Below, in pieces: positions 12,508-21,496 of a DNA stretch of 64,000 bases. The stretch covers positions 40,672,001-40,736,000 of the forward strand of contig CM114273.1 of assembly GCA_050084515.1 (NCBI GenBank), in the 5' to 3' direction. The translations under genes were made by a program, and so were the position numbers. Origin of the DNA: Blasia pusilla. Taxonomy: Eukaryota > Marchantiophyta > Marchantiopsida > Blasiales. Below the pieces are notes generated by a model. That model was not told the origin of the DNA. It made no database searches and worked only from the letters and a program-made list of their open reading frames with translations. Position 1 is the stretch's first letter. Each line of letters starts with the position of its first letter.

Positions 12508-13680
12508 TGAGGAAGATGTCAAGGGGCTGGTGGGAATTCGTTGTTTGCAGGTAGGCAAGCGAGTTGCCTTGGTCGGGAGCCCCTGGAGACGCGTGTGTTA
12601 CGGGTGTTTGTCATTTTTCTGTTTGGAAGGCCCTGGGCGGAAGCGCCGTCCATTTTTCTCAGATTTTGTTGGTGCACAGGGATTGGGGACAGCGGCTGAG
12701 TGTAGTACGGAGTGGGCGTCGGGTGTACGCGAGTGAGGGTGTCGAGAGAGAGAAGAAAAGAGAGTTAGGGCTTGCAGCCGCCGGGGGCGCTGACGGGCGT
12801 TTAGGCGCGGACAGACGGCGGCGACGGTGCCCCCGCCCCGCATTTAGGGCCCAAGGGGCCACATAGGGTCGCGGGCCAGGTTACCCGCCCTCCAACGTGG
12901 TAGGGCGGACGAGGTCGGTCCGGCGAACGTGGTTGCGCATGGGCAACGTGGTGGCAAGGAGGATGTCGACGTGGTGAGTGACCGACATAGTTGGACAGCG
13001 GGCGTGACATGATGTTTTTGGGGCGCGACAGGGCGTTGCGAGAGTTGACGATGGAGGGGCATTGCGCATGATGCCGACGGGTTGTCCGCATCTGTTGACG
13101 GGAGGATCGACGTGTTGGTCGAGGAGAGTCTTGTGTTGCGGAGATTGTCATATCACGTGGAGGAGTGCATGTTGACGGTGCCGCAGGTTGGAGGGCGTGA
13201 TCAGGTTACCCATTTGAGTCCCTTTTCCCGCACTTGTCATGTGTGATTGCGAGTGCTGGGTATCGGGTAGTAGCTGGTGCTAGGTGGGTGCAGTGATGGT
13301 GACGAGTGTAGATTCTTTTCATGTGTAGGATGTTGGTGGATATATGGCGGTTGCCGAGTAGGGATCACGTGTATGACCCGAGAGAGTGTCGCTATGTTAG
13401 GTGAGTCAATTGGGAGGCTCATGGTGAGCCCGAGTGTTGAGCGCGTGTGAGGCCGGGTATGTCATCACGGGATTGATGTTAGCATAGGTGAGCTCGTGAG
13501 GCGTGTGGGAGACTCTCGCTGAGTCTGAGTGCTTGAGCGGGTGAGACAGGGTTTGTCATCACGGCGTTCCTCCAGGGTTTGGAAGAACGGGGTAGTGCGA
13601 GTAGTAGTAGTGGTGTGACACGGAGTGGAGTGAGATCCCGAGGGGTTACGAGTGAGGAGCTACCGCGACATCCAGGAGAT
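12508..13680 (+). other. Gypsy 5' leader, no conserved coding
   Basis: GC-rich internal leader between the 5' LTR and recognisable Gag. Its first ~350 bases match the copy at 3538-3870. I find no primer-binding site of the usual plant initiator-Met type (TGGTATCAGAGC); the first TGG after the LTR is TGGTGGGAATTC at 12530. An N-terminal part of Gag may be hidden here but stops interrupt every frame. Confidence 0.6.
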
Positions 13681-13681
13681 A

Positions 13682-14660
13682 CGGACCCCGACACGGTTCA
13701 ACTCTTTCATGGCATGGAAGGGGTTGTTCCAGCACTTGGAGGGTCCTTCGATGGATGATTACATGGAGATTCGATCGCTATATTCAGTAGAGATTGATGC
13801 CTAGAGGATGTATTGGGCTCCAGGGTATGTGTCCACTAGTGGTCGCGAGGCATATGATGGGATTGTGAGAGGGGAGAGATCCACACCATCAGCCCGGAGA
13901 CTAGATGGAGAGGAGGGCAGTGAGACAGGCAATGTGGCAGAGACCTCTGGTGGTAGAGGGCCACCCAGCTTCAGCCCCACAGTGGAGTTCTTCCGACAGT
14001 TGGGGAAGAGCTATCAGGGCATACGCATCGACAAGGTGAAGAGTCTACAGGATTTTCAACGACGATCGGGTGAGAGTCTGAGAGAGGTATTCACACGCAT
14101 GAGGAGGTTGATCATTGCTACGTTTGAGGATCGAGGCGTGATCACCCAAAAGATTGGTACGGGTTACGGACCGAGAACTACGGAGGAGAGTCTGAGATGC
14201 GGTGTTGATTCACACAGCGAAGCCCACATTGAAGGTGGTCTTTGAGTTGTGTGAGCGTATTGAGCTCAACATGAGTGAGGAGCAGGTAGTGACCGCTGGA
14301 TTTTCTTGAGATTCGACGGGTCCACGAGCGACGGTGATCCCACAGGTGCCACAACGAGCACCATTACCACGGGAGTGGGCCAGTGTGCCCAGAGAGCAGG
14401 ACGGGTACCGTGAGCCTATGAGGCAACGACCCGTACCTACATATATTGCCTAGCAAGGACCGATGTGGTCTTGTTGGACGTGTGGAGGGGCCCATAGGCA
14501 GAGAGACTACCCATAGCATGGGAGAGGACCACCAGCGCCTTCGATTGCTCAGGAGCCACAGAGGATGGCCCCACCACAGCACTAGTGTGACCATTGCCAC
14601 AGATATGGTCATACTAGGGATAGATGTTTTGACCTTCGCCGAGGGGCACGTCCATAGGTA
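13682..14660 (+). pseudogene. Gag polyprotein with CCHC zinc knuckles (broken)
   Basis: Capsid-like text begins 'FMAWKGLFQHLEGPSMDDYME', continues past a TAG at 13802 into 'MYWAPGY', then has 'SLQDFQRRSGESLREVFTRMRRLI', the usual gypsy Gag helix block. After a frame change at about 14160-14225 it resumes with 'FELCERIELNMSEEQ'. A canonical CX2CX4HX4C knuckle (CDHCHRYGHTRDRC) lies at 14586-14627, and a degraded first knuckle (CWTCGGAHRQRDY, last Cys now Tyr) near 14475-14513. In-frame stops sit at 13802 (TAG), 14307 (TGA), 14451, 14514, 14583 and 14655 (all TAG). A Gly/Arg-rich linker follows and leads in the same frame into the protease region, so Gag and Pol were probably one polyprotein. 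Confidence 0.85.
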
Positions 14661-16175
14661 GGCGGGCGAGGGCCTGGGGGCGGTCATCCTGGAGGAGGTC
14701 GGGGAGTTCTTCCTGGACGTGGTGGTAGAGGACCACCACCAGCCAGAGGAGATGGAGCAGGAGCACCAGAGCCGACACTTCTCTCACGCATCGATCAGTT
14801 GGAGCATAGGATTGCTGCCATGACGATGATGCAGCTTAGGGAAGGCACGGAGTTGCGAGCAGCTAGTGTGACTCCAGCTTCTACCTCTTACCCTGACCCG
14901 GGTGAGGATCTCGCCAGTATGGGATTTATGTGTAGTGCAGCCCAGGTTGAGGCAACTGCAGTGGTGACTCGGGGTGCTGCAAGAGGCACCGAGCCATCGA
15001 GAGGTGGAGTTGAGATTGACCCACTAGAGGGGACCGATGGGTGGCAGGCCAGGGTTCCACAGTCGTTCACATTGTCGGAGGCACTACACACACCATTGAT
15101 GGTGCCTCGACGACCAGCGGTGCCTACTGTTCAGCCACCTACGTCGACGTCACGAGGAGTTGGAGTGACAACTCCTATGCCGGCTCGAGTGGAGTCAGTG
15201 TCGACCATAGTGTTGGAGGTGGCCACCAGAGTGAGTCAGACTCCGCTATTTTCCGCCATAGAGTTGGCGACGTTGGGGGTTGGACCACCTGAGGTGTACC
15301 GGTTGGCCGCCACGTTGTGTGAGCATGGAGAGATGACTGCTTCTTGTTTAGAGGTAGTTGAGGAGGTGGTGGACTTGCCCTCAGAGTCGATGCTTGGAAC
15401 GTTCCCTACAGAGTCATGGCATGCGGCGGCGGCGAAGTTGGTAGATATGCCAGCTCGATCGACCATAGAAAGAGCAGTGGTGACACCTGGAGTAGTGTTA
15501 CTGGATAACCGAGCTGGAGTATTTTGCTTGGTTAGTCCGACGGGGATAGTATACCACCCACAGCACGTCCTACTTGATTCGGGAGCGCGATCCTTGATGT
15601 TAGGGAAGGCGGCGTGTTTAGCGTTGGGGTTACGGAAGGCCGACATTGAGCCTTGTCCCTTCCAGATACAGACCTCGATTGGGGGCATATCACCCACTCA
15701 GTATATGACTCGACAAGAGATTGTTGTCAGAGTCTAGCCAGAGCATGCGACGGATAGTGCTATGGTGCGCACACGTGCGATTACGACACCAGCTGAGTCG
15801 TACGATGTGTTGGTGGGGAGTACAGTGTTATATCCCCTAGGATTCATCCTTGACTTATGGAAGGAGACCGTTGCTTATCAGCCAGGATGGCGGTCACGTG
15901 ACGGCCGGATGAGTCAGTTACCCGTGCAGTTTGCGGGACGAGGTGGTCGATCACAAGGCGAGTCTGTGACCACGTTGGCAGCTTTCACAGGTAGTGTTAG
16001 CTGGCCAGGAGAGTTGTTGGAGGGGAACGCACATGCGGAGCATGTCCCTGTAGCGGATAGTCCCACGGAGAGACAAGCCATGGCAGGTGTCTCTTCCCAT
16101 GTTGGTGAGGCCTCTTCACCATTGTGGGGTACGACTCGAGAGCTACAGAGGAGTGCCGATGACCTCTTGAGGTAG
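14661..16175 (+). pseudogene. Retropepsin (aspartic protease) region of Pol
   Basis: An RGG-rich linker and a short heptad-like segment ('LSRIDQLEHRIAAM') precede a long Pro/Thr/Val-rich spacer. The retropepsin core is at about 15540-15900: catalytic 'LLDSGARSLMLG' with D-S-G-A at 15576-15587, then 'ALGLRKADIEPC', a TAG at 15735, and 'SYDVLVGSTVLYPLGFILDLWKETV', the conserved C-terminal strand of gypsy proteases. The role would be cleavage of the Gag-Pol polyprotein. Frame 3 is used throughout, continuous with the second zinc knuckle. A further TAG at 16173 and a frame change at a T-run near 16190 separate it from the methyltransferase. Confidence 0.85.
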
Positions 16176-16177
16176 GC

Positions 16178-17297
16178 GTGGAGTCATGTTTTTTTATCCC
16201 AGAGCAGCGAGAGTCACGTGGCGATCGGGCTCTTGGAGTGGAGACGTTGACCCCATTGGATAACACACCTGTTGTGTGGCAGTGCCCAGAGGAGGGTGTT
16301 AGGGTGTTAGATCTCTTCGGAGGGATTAGCACCGGATTGGCTGCACTATTGCAGGCGGGCATACGGGTGCATCAGTATCTTTATGTGGAGAGAGATGAGA
16401 CCGCGCGGCAAGTATCATTATGTCACGTGGCGAGATTGGTCCAGAGGTATCCTGAGTTGTTGCCGGTATCTGCAGTACGGGGATATCAGCATACGCTACC
16501 CGCCGACATCTCTTTGGTGGGGGAGCAGGATCTGGATAGAGTTGGCACCATTCATTTGGTGATTGTTGGATGGCCATGTCAGGGTCATTCATCAGCTGGC
16601 CGAGGATTTGGATTGCACGATCCGAGGTCAGGGATGTTTGGGGAGATGTTGCGAGTAGTGCAACACTTGCGGGAGAGTCAGATGTGTTCTCCAGCGTACA
16701 TTTTGGAGAATGTGCCGTTGTTGGGAGACACTTGTGCACGCGTGATGACGAGTGTACATCACACGTGCATCTCGCTGCATCTAACAACACAGCAAGTAGT
16801 GGTTGGGACCTGCTGTGTTGTTAGATGCAGCGAGAGTTGGGTCACGTGCCCATCGTCCACGACTATGGTGGACGAACCTGATACCATCAGAGGTACTGAG
16901 TCGAGCATACGGTGGAGTCCAGAGAGCACCACATCTCATAGTGGATGTTATTTTGGGCTCAAGGCGTCGTTCTCCGGTGGTGACACGGGATGATAGGCCA
17001 CCGTTGGCCATGGCCAATAGGGTGGGGGAGTTGAGGGCAGCCTTACCTACAATGGTGAGCTTCCCAGCATCCCATGCCTTTCGTCACGGAGGCCCAGGCA
17101 TGATTTGGGATGAGGTGACCGGAGCATTGGAGGAGCCTACAGCAGATGAGCGCGAGGGCGCCATGGGGTTCACTACCGGTACTACGGCGGTGCCAGGGAT
17201 GACTGAGGCATCTCGGAGACAGGTGTTGGGGTAGGCGATGGACCTCAACTGTCTCACATGGATAGTCAGCCTAGGTATGGCTGAGCAGAGACGGATG
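16178..17297 (+). pseudogene. C5-cytosine DNA methyltransferase domain embedded in gypsy Pol
   Basis: The region lies between protease and RT and contains the ordered motifs of a DNA cytosine-5 methyltransferase. Motif I is 'VLDLFGGISTGL' (16304-16339, AdoMet binding). Motif IV is 'VIVGWPCQGHSS' with the catalytic Cys at 16577-16579. Then come 'DPRSGMFGEMLRVV', motif VI 'YILENVPLLGD' (ENV at 16706-16714), motif VIII-like 'SRAHRPRLWWTNL' (about 16840-16875), 'MGFTTGTTAVPGM' and motif X-like 'LG-stop-AMDLNCLTWIV' (17226-17270). A complete catalytic fold is thus represented, apart from mutations: a frame change at a 24-bp inverted repeat (16771-16834), a TAG at 17232 and a TGA at 17298. The 'SGMF...' helix after PCQ looks closer to the DNMT3/DRM group than to CMT or DNMT1, though PCQ rather than PCN is DNMT1-like. 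I see no start codon context, so it would be made as part of Pol. Capture of methyltransferases by retrotransposons is known in dinoflagellates and charophyte algae. Confidence 0.92.
16771..16834. repeat. Perfect 24-bp inverted repeat inside the methyltransferase
   Basis: 16771-16794 and 16811-16834 are exact reverse complements with a 16-base spacer. The right arm is the native coding sequence (it encodes 'LLDAARV'); the left arm is an inverted copy of it, so the insertion also shifts the frame. This looks like a template-switch mutation. Confidence 0.95.
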
Positions 17298-17300
17298 TGA

Positions 17301-18454
17301 GTGTCATCCATGTCATCACGTCCACGAGTTGGACCATTGCCTACAGGGTCTGTACAGGCATTGGCTGGGGGCGAGACTAGGAGAGATAGCCACCCATGGA
17401 CTTCTTGGGACGTCGTTCGAGCAGAGAGTGTGAAGGCGGCTAGAGTAGCACATGTTTATTTTTCGGATGTGGAGCATGGTGTAGGAGGTCAGAGTGGAGT
17501 GGCTGTTACGGAGGTGGCTAGGGTTGCTACATAGCAACCAAAGCCGGAGGTTGCGTCCTCTCCGAGTGAGGTCAAGATGGAGACTTGGGAGCCTGTAATA
17601 GGTCTCAAGTTGATAGGAGGAGAGCGGTGGCGAGTTCATAGGTTTCTGAGAGGGCATGTTAGTTGTTTTGCCTTCAATATGAGAGACTTGGGTACGCTGA
17701 AGGGTCCCGGGATATGGATTGAGTTGGCTAGTGATACGCCGATCTTTCGTCGACCCTACAGTATTATTCTGATATGGAGCGAGCCTTGATTCAGAGCAGG
17801 AGTCAGGACTTGTTGGAGGCAAGACTTGTGGAGTTATCAGATGGGGAGTATGCATCTGCCACAGTCATGCCGGCGAAGAAGGATATATATGGCAATTGGA
17901 CGGATAGGCGGATGTGTGGAGATTACCGTCCTATCAACTGACAGACGAGGTTAGATCAGTACGCCATGCCTACTCCTGAGGAGATCTTTGATGCGGTAGG
18001 GCATGCAAAGATCTTCAGTACTTTAGATCTTGGTGCTGGCTATCATCAGCTTCCTATCAAGTTGGAGGACAGGGAGAAGACAACATTCTGGGGGATAGAT
18101 CAGTTCGGGAGAGATTGCTTGTATCAGTGGCGGTTCTTACCATTTGGGTTGAAGAACGCGCCTGCGGAGTTTCTGAGAGTGATGGATAGGATTCTAGCTA
18201 GCTTGGAGTTTGTACAATGTTACATGGATGATATTCTTATCTTCAATTCCACGGTTGAGAAGCATGAACGACACCTGGAGGATGTGTTTTGGAGATTGCA
18301 GTTAGATGGACTGAAGTTACATCCAAGCAAGTGTAGATTCTTTCAGGAGCACATTGAGTACTTGGGACACACCATATACCCGAGTGGGTTAGGTGTTCAA
18401 CAGACAAAAGTAGAGGCTATTGCGCTGATTCCACGTCCTACAGATGTGAGTTGA
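17301..18454 (+). pseudogene. Reverse transcriptase domain of gypsy Pol
   Basis: A linker (17301-17576, with a TAG at 17532) leads into 'HRFLRGHVSCFAFNMRDLG', the usual segment before RT. After a frame change at about 17765 the palm begins: 'SATVMPAKKD', 'MCGDYRPIN' followed by TGA (17939-17941) and 'QTRLDQYAMPTPEEIFD', 'FSTLDLGAGYHQLPI' with the first catalytic Asp, 'QWRFLPFGLKNAPAEF', and the catalytic 'YMDD' at 18221-18232. 'KCRFFQEHIEYLGHTI' follows. Gypsy RT copies element RNA into DNA in the cytoplasmic particle. A TGA at 18452 ends the open part. Confidence 0.93.
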
Positions 18455-19045
18455 GTCAGAGCGTTTCTTGGACTGGCGAACTTCTATCGACAGTATGTCA
18501 AGGGTTTTAGTGCAATCGCAAAGTCTTTGACCTTGTCGACGAGACTTGATCAGGTTTGGTTGTGGGGAGATGATCAAGAGTGAGCATTTCAAGAGCTCAA
18601 GGATAGGTTGACGTACTCACCCATTTTACAGAGACCGGTTAGGGGTCGCCCATTCCAATTACATACGGATTGGAGCATGTTGGGTCTAGGAGGAGTGCTT
18701 ACTCAGAGGGATGATGAGGAAAGGAAGTTCGTTGTGGCTTACGCGAGCCGATCGAACAACATTGCAGAGGCAAAGTACAGCTCCTACGAGGGAGAGTGCT
18801 TGACTGCAATGTGGGCCGTGGCACATTTCAGGTGCTATTTATTCGGCAACCCTTTCACACTTATCACTGATCATCAGCCGTTGAGGTGGTTGATGGAGTC
18901 TGACAAGCTTACGGGAAAGCTTGCCAGGTGGGCTCTATTACTACAGAAGTATGAGTTTGAGGTGGTTCATAGGCCAGGTCGGCTGAATCAGGATGCGGAT
19001 GGGTTGAGTCATAACCCATGTCCGAGTCAGAGAGACGACACATGA
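18455..19045 (+). pseudogene. RNase H domain of gypsy Pol
   Basis: The connection 'VRAFLGLANFYRQYV' (18455-18500) and 'AFQELKDRLTYSPIL' lead into RNase H: 'FQLHTDWSMLGLGGVLTQ' (first acidic residue), 'AEAKYSSYEGECLTAMWAV' (catalytic Glu), 'LITDHQPLRWL' (Asp) and 'RPGRLNQDADGLSHNPC' at the end. It degrades the RNA strand of the cDNA hybrid. TGA codons at 18581 and 19043 interrupt it. The frame is shared with RT and integrase. Confidence 0.92.
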
Positions 19046-20512
19046 GCTTGATGGCACGGAGAGAGTGATGAGGAGATGGTGCCCGGTTGGCATGCATTTG
19101 CCTATCTTTGTTGGTTGACTATGGCAGGTCAGCCACAGGTGATGACTCTAGTGGTGGGGTTGGATGATGAGTCTTTGGATCCGGAGGTTAGTGAGGAGGC
19201 GATAGGTGGTCGTGATATCCATGACGACGTGGAGGTTGTGGAGTTCTTAAGACCGGCGTCATTTAAGTAGTACAAAGTGAGTGCTAGGGAGCGGGATCGG
19301 ATCCTACAGAGAGCCAAGAGGTTCGGGTGTGAGGGGACTCATATTTTGCGGGTATGGGGAGATGGTAGGATACGAGTGGTACCTCATCCTTCCCAGCGAG
19401 CACGTGTAGTACGACATGCCCATGAGGAGTTGGGACATTTTCGGAGTAAAGCGCATTTACAAACTTACCTGTGTTCAGATTGGTGGCGCGGCATGCATAC
19501 TGGGGTACATCAGTTTATGGCCAGATGTATGGTATGTGACAGAGTGCGAGCATCCTTCAATGCTTCCACTCCGCAGTTACATCCTTTGCCGATTATGGGT
19601 TTAGGTTATCGGTGGAGTTTAGACTTTGCGGGACCTTCGTCATTGACGGGACGTCATCATAGGTACGTGTTGGTCATGGTGGAGCATTTCTCCAAGTGGA
19701 TAGAGTTGGTGGCACTACCAGACAAGGCGAGCGAGGGAGCAGCTTATGCATTTCTAGATCGTGTGCTTAGTCACTTTGGTGCACCGGCTGAGGTGTTGAC
19801 TGACCAGGGTACCGAGTTCAGGGGAGAGTTTTAGGCCTTGTATGATCAGGTGTTGATAGATCACCGCACCACATCCAGAGATCATCCTGAGGCGGATGGG
19901 TTGGCGGAGATAGTGGTACATACGGTGAAGAGAGGATTGCGCAAGTATGGCTTGCAGCGGGGACAATTGAGGGAGTGGGACCTACAGTTGCCATGGTTGG
20001 CTATGGGTTATCGCTTTAGTCGGCAGGCATCCTTGGCATCATTTTCACCGTACTTTTTGCTCTTTGGGAGAGAGCTAGATTTACCTGCAGCGATTCGACG
20101 TGACATGGCGGAGGTGTTAGATCTTGATGATCCAGATGTGTGGGTACAAGCATGTTCTCATAGGGCAGAAGTTTTTCGTAGAGTTATGCTTATGGCCTTT
20201 GAGAACTTAGCTATTGCCCAGCATAGAGATACATTGAGGTACGCGACCATTCGTGGAGGAGGTTATCGTCCAGGGATTAGGAGGTTTCATCCTGGAGATT
20301 ACGTGTATTTAGAGCAGGCGGCACCCACGACGCTAGATGTCACTGCAGGGCGCACGATCCTACATGTGCGCGAGGTATTACCGATCGGAGTCCTCATGTT
20401 GGAGGGACGGGATGGTATGGTTTGGAAGGATCATGTGCGCAATTGTGCACCATGTCATCTTCCGAACGTAGATGGGACGGTGGATCCGAGCTTGGCAGTG
20501 GTACCTGCAGGC
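19046..20512 (+). pseudogene. Integrase of gypsy Pol
   Basis: An N-terminal zinc-binding region is visible: 'RHAHEELGHFRSKAH' and, 30 or so residues on, 'CMVCDRVRA' (HHCC). The catalytic core has D at 19622-19624 ('WSLDFAGP'), D at 19802-19804 ('LTDQGTEF') and E at 19907-19909 ('ADGLAEI'), about 34 residues after the second D. 'FSPYFLLFGRELDLP' follows, then an SH3-like C-terminal module 'FHPGDYVYLEQA...VLPIGVLMLEGRDG'. Stops occur at 19049 (TGA), 19268 and 19832 (TAG). It would insert the cDNA into host chromatin. It runs in frame into the PHD finger. Confidence 0.92.
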
Positions 20513-20731
20513 TTGAGGTGTATGTTGTGCGGATCTGCGAGGGGTGCAGCCACCATGTTGGTATATGATTTTTGTTCTCGAGGGTGGCATATGTCATGTC
20601 TGACCCCCCCCTCTCTTGATGTGGTTCCCACGGGACGATGGATGTGTCCGAGATGTGTACAGGGTAGTAGGTCATGTCAGAGAGATGTGATATTTTCTAT
20701 CTGGAGTTGGGGGGATCCAGCTGCCAGCTAG
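20513..20731 (+). pseudogene. C-terminal PHD-type zinc finger of the gypsy Pol
   Basis: Directly after the integrase C-terminal module, 20519-20656 encodes a PHD-like array: C-x2-C, 'MLVYDFCSRGWHMSC', then 'GRWMCPRC'. The spacing fits C4-H-C3, but the third ligand is Tyr (TAT, where Cys TGT is expected), so this copy has probably lost one zinc site. PHD fingers commonly bind histone H3 tails. At the end of an integrase it would take the place of the chromodomain of chromoviruses as a targeting module (inference). The frame ends at TAG 20729-20731, inside the polypurine tract. Confidence 0.85.
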
Positions 20732-20739
20732 GGGGGCGG
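20727..20739 (+). promoter_or_regulatory. Polypurine tract candidate
   Basis: An AGCTAGGGGGGCGG segment overlaps the Pol stop and is the only purine-rich run near the 3' end. A polypurine tract primes plus-strand synthesis and should touch the 3' LTR. Here it is followed by the 133-bp block at 20745-20877, and the TGTCAC LTR start comes only at 20879. Confidence 0.5.
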
Positions 20740-20744
20740 TTGTG

Positions 20745-20877
20745 TGATCTCCATGTATATGTATGAGTTGATTTTTTTACATGTGTGGATCGACCCATGT
20801 GTGGGGAAGATCGGTGTTGTCTGGTGTAGATGTGACCAGAAATGTATGTTGTGTAGCGATATGTATGCGCACGACAG
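20745..20877 (+). repeat. 133-bp block, upstream copy, flanking the 3' LTR
   Basis: Begins TGATCTCCATGTATATG and ends GCGCACGACAG. A near-identical copy in the same orientation follows the 3' LTR at 21364-21496. It is absent from the 5' LTR region and from the copy at 3.1 kb. Confidence 0.9.
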
Positions 20878-20878
20878 C

Positions 20879-21357
20879 TGTCACATCTGAGTAGTCGATA
20901 GGCCGAGATCTATCGTGGATAAGGCGTAGGAGCCAACGAACTATCTTGAGTGTAACTTTGTCCCACGGTGTCGGATGAGGTTGAGGATAGGTCCATTGTG
21001 TCAGGAACGTTGTTTCTGCCAACTTTCATGTTGAGGTCTTTTACAGTCGGGTGACTTGTTGACCAGGTCACCCGCCCCTGATAACCTGTGCGCGTAGGTT
21101 ATCAAGGGGAGGGCTATTTTTAGGGGAAGAGCCTTTTGGCTCTTCCCAACCCTATATAAGAGAGGAAGATGGCTTTCCTAAGCCATCTTTCTCATGTTGG
21201 GCCGTTGGAGCATCTCCCTTGTATGTGTGTGAGATAGGACTATGGTGCTAGCGTCCGGATTCCTTGATAGCACAAGGTGGACGAGGCTCAATATGCCGAT
21301 GTAGATTGAGGAGTGGAGTTTTAGGCCGGATGTGCCGTTTTTACTACTCTTTATTTT
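20879..21357 (+). repeat. 3' LTR of the gypsy element (LTR3)
   Basis: Matches 12025-12500 from TGTCACATCTGAG to 'ttttactactcttta', including both promoter hairpins and the TATATAAG box (about 21154-21161). The end is blurred by a T-run that joins it to the second 133-bp block. Confidence 0.88.
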
Positions 21358-21363
21358 TTTTTA

Positions 21364-21496
21364 TGATCTCCATGTATATGTATGAGTTGATTTTTGTACA
21401 TGTGTGGATCGACCCGTGTGTGGGGAAGATCGGTGTTGTGTGGTGTAGATGTGACCAGCGATGTATGTTGTGTAGCGATATGTATGCGCACGATAG
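21364..21496 (+). repeat. 133-bp block, downstream copy
   Basis: Direct repeat of 20745-20877 with a handful of substitutions, placed immediately after the T-run that closes the 3' LTR. Unrelated CT-rich sequence follows. Confidence 0.9.

Larger units (their letters stand above)
12025..21357 (+). mobile_element. Ty3/gypsy LTR retrotransposon carrying a DNA methyltransferase and a PHD finger (decayed)
   Basis: Two similar LTRs (12025-12507 and 20879-21357) in direct orientation, both starting TGTCACATCTGAG, flank an internal region. The internal order is leader, Gag with CCHC knuckles, retropepsin, C5 DNA methyltransferase, RT, RNase H, integrase, PHD finger. PR-RT-RH-IN order is diagnostic of Ty3/gypsy. 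Gag to methyltransferase is read in one register, with no sign of a separate pol start, so a single polyprotein is likely. About 18 in-frame stops and at least four frame changes (about 14160-14225, 16190, 16800, 17765) make this copy non-functional. A GTCT word lies just before the 5' LTR (12021-12024) and after the 3' duplicated block (about 21496-21499), a weak candidate target-site duplication. The element lies in the same orientation as the truncated relative at 3.1 kb. Confidence 0.93.

Noticed and set aside
15236-15697. Minus-strand frames inside the gypsy element (also 16326-16790, 17316-17855 and 20394-20675)
   Set aside because: They are shadows of the plus-strand polyprotein, which has clear domain motifs. 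The 'LLDAAR' at the start of one is just the inverted-repeat arm read backwards.
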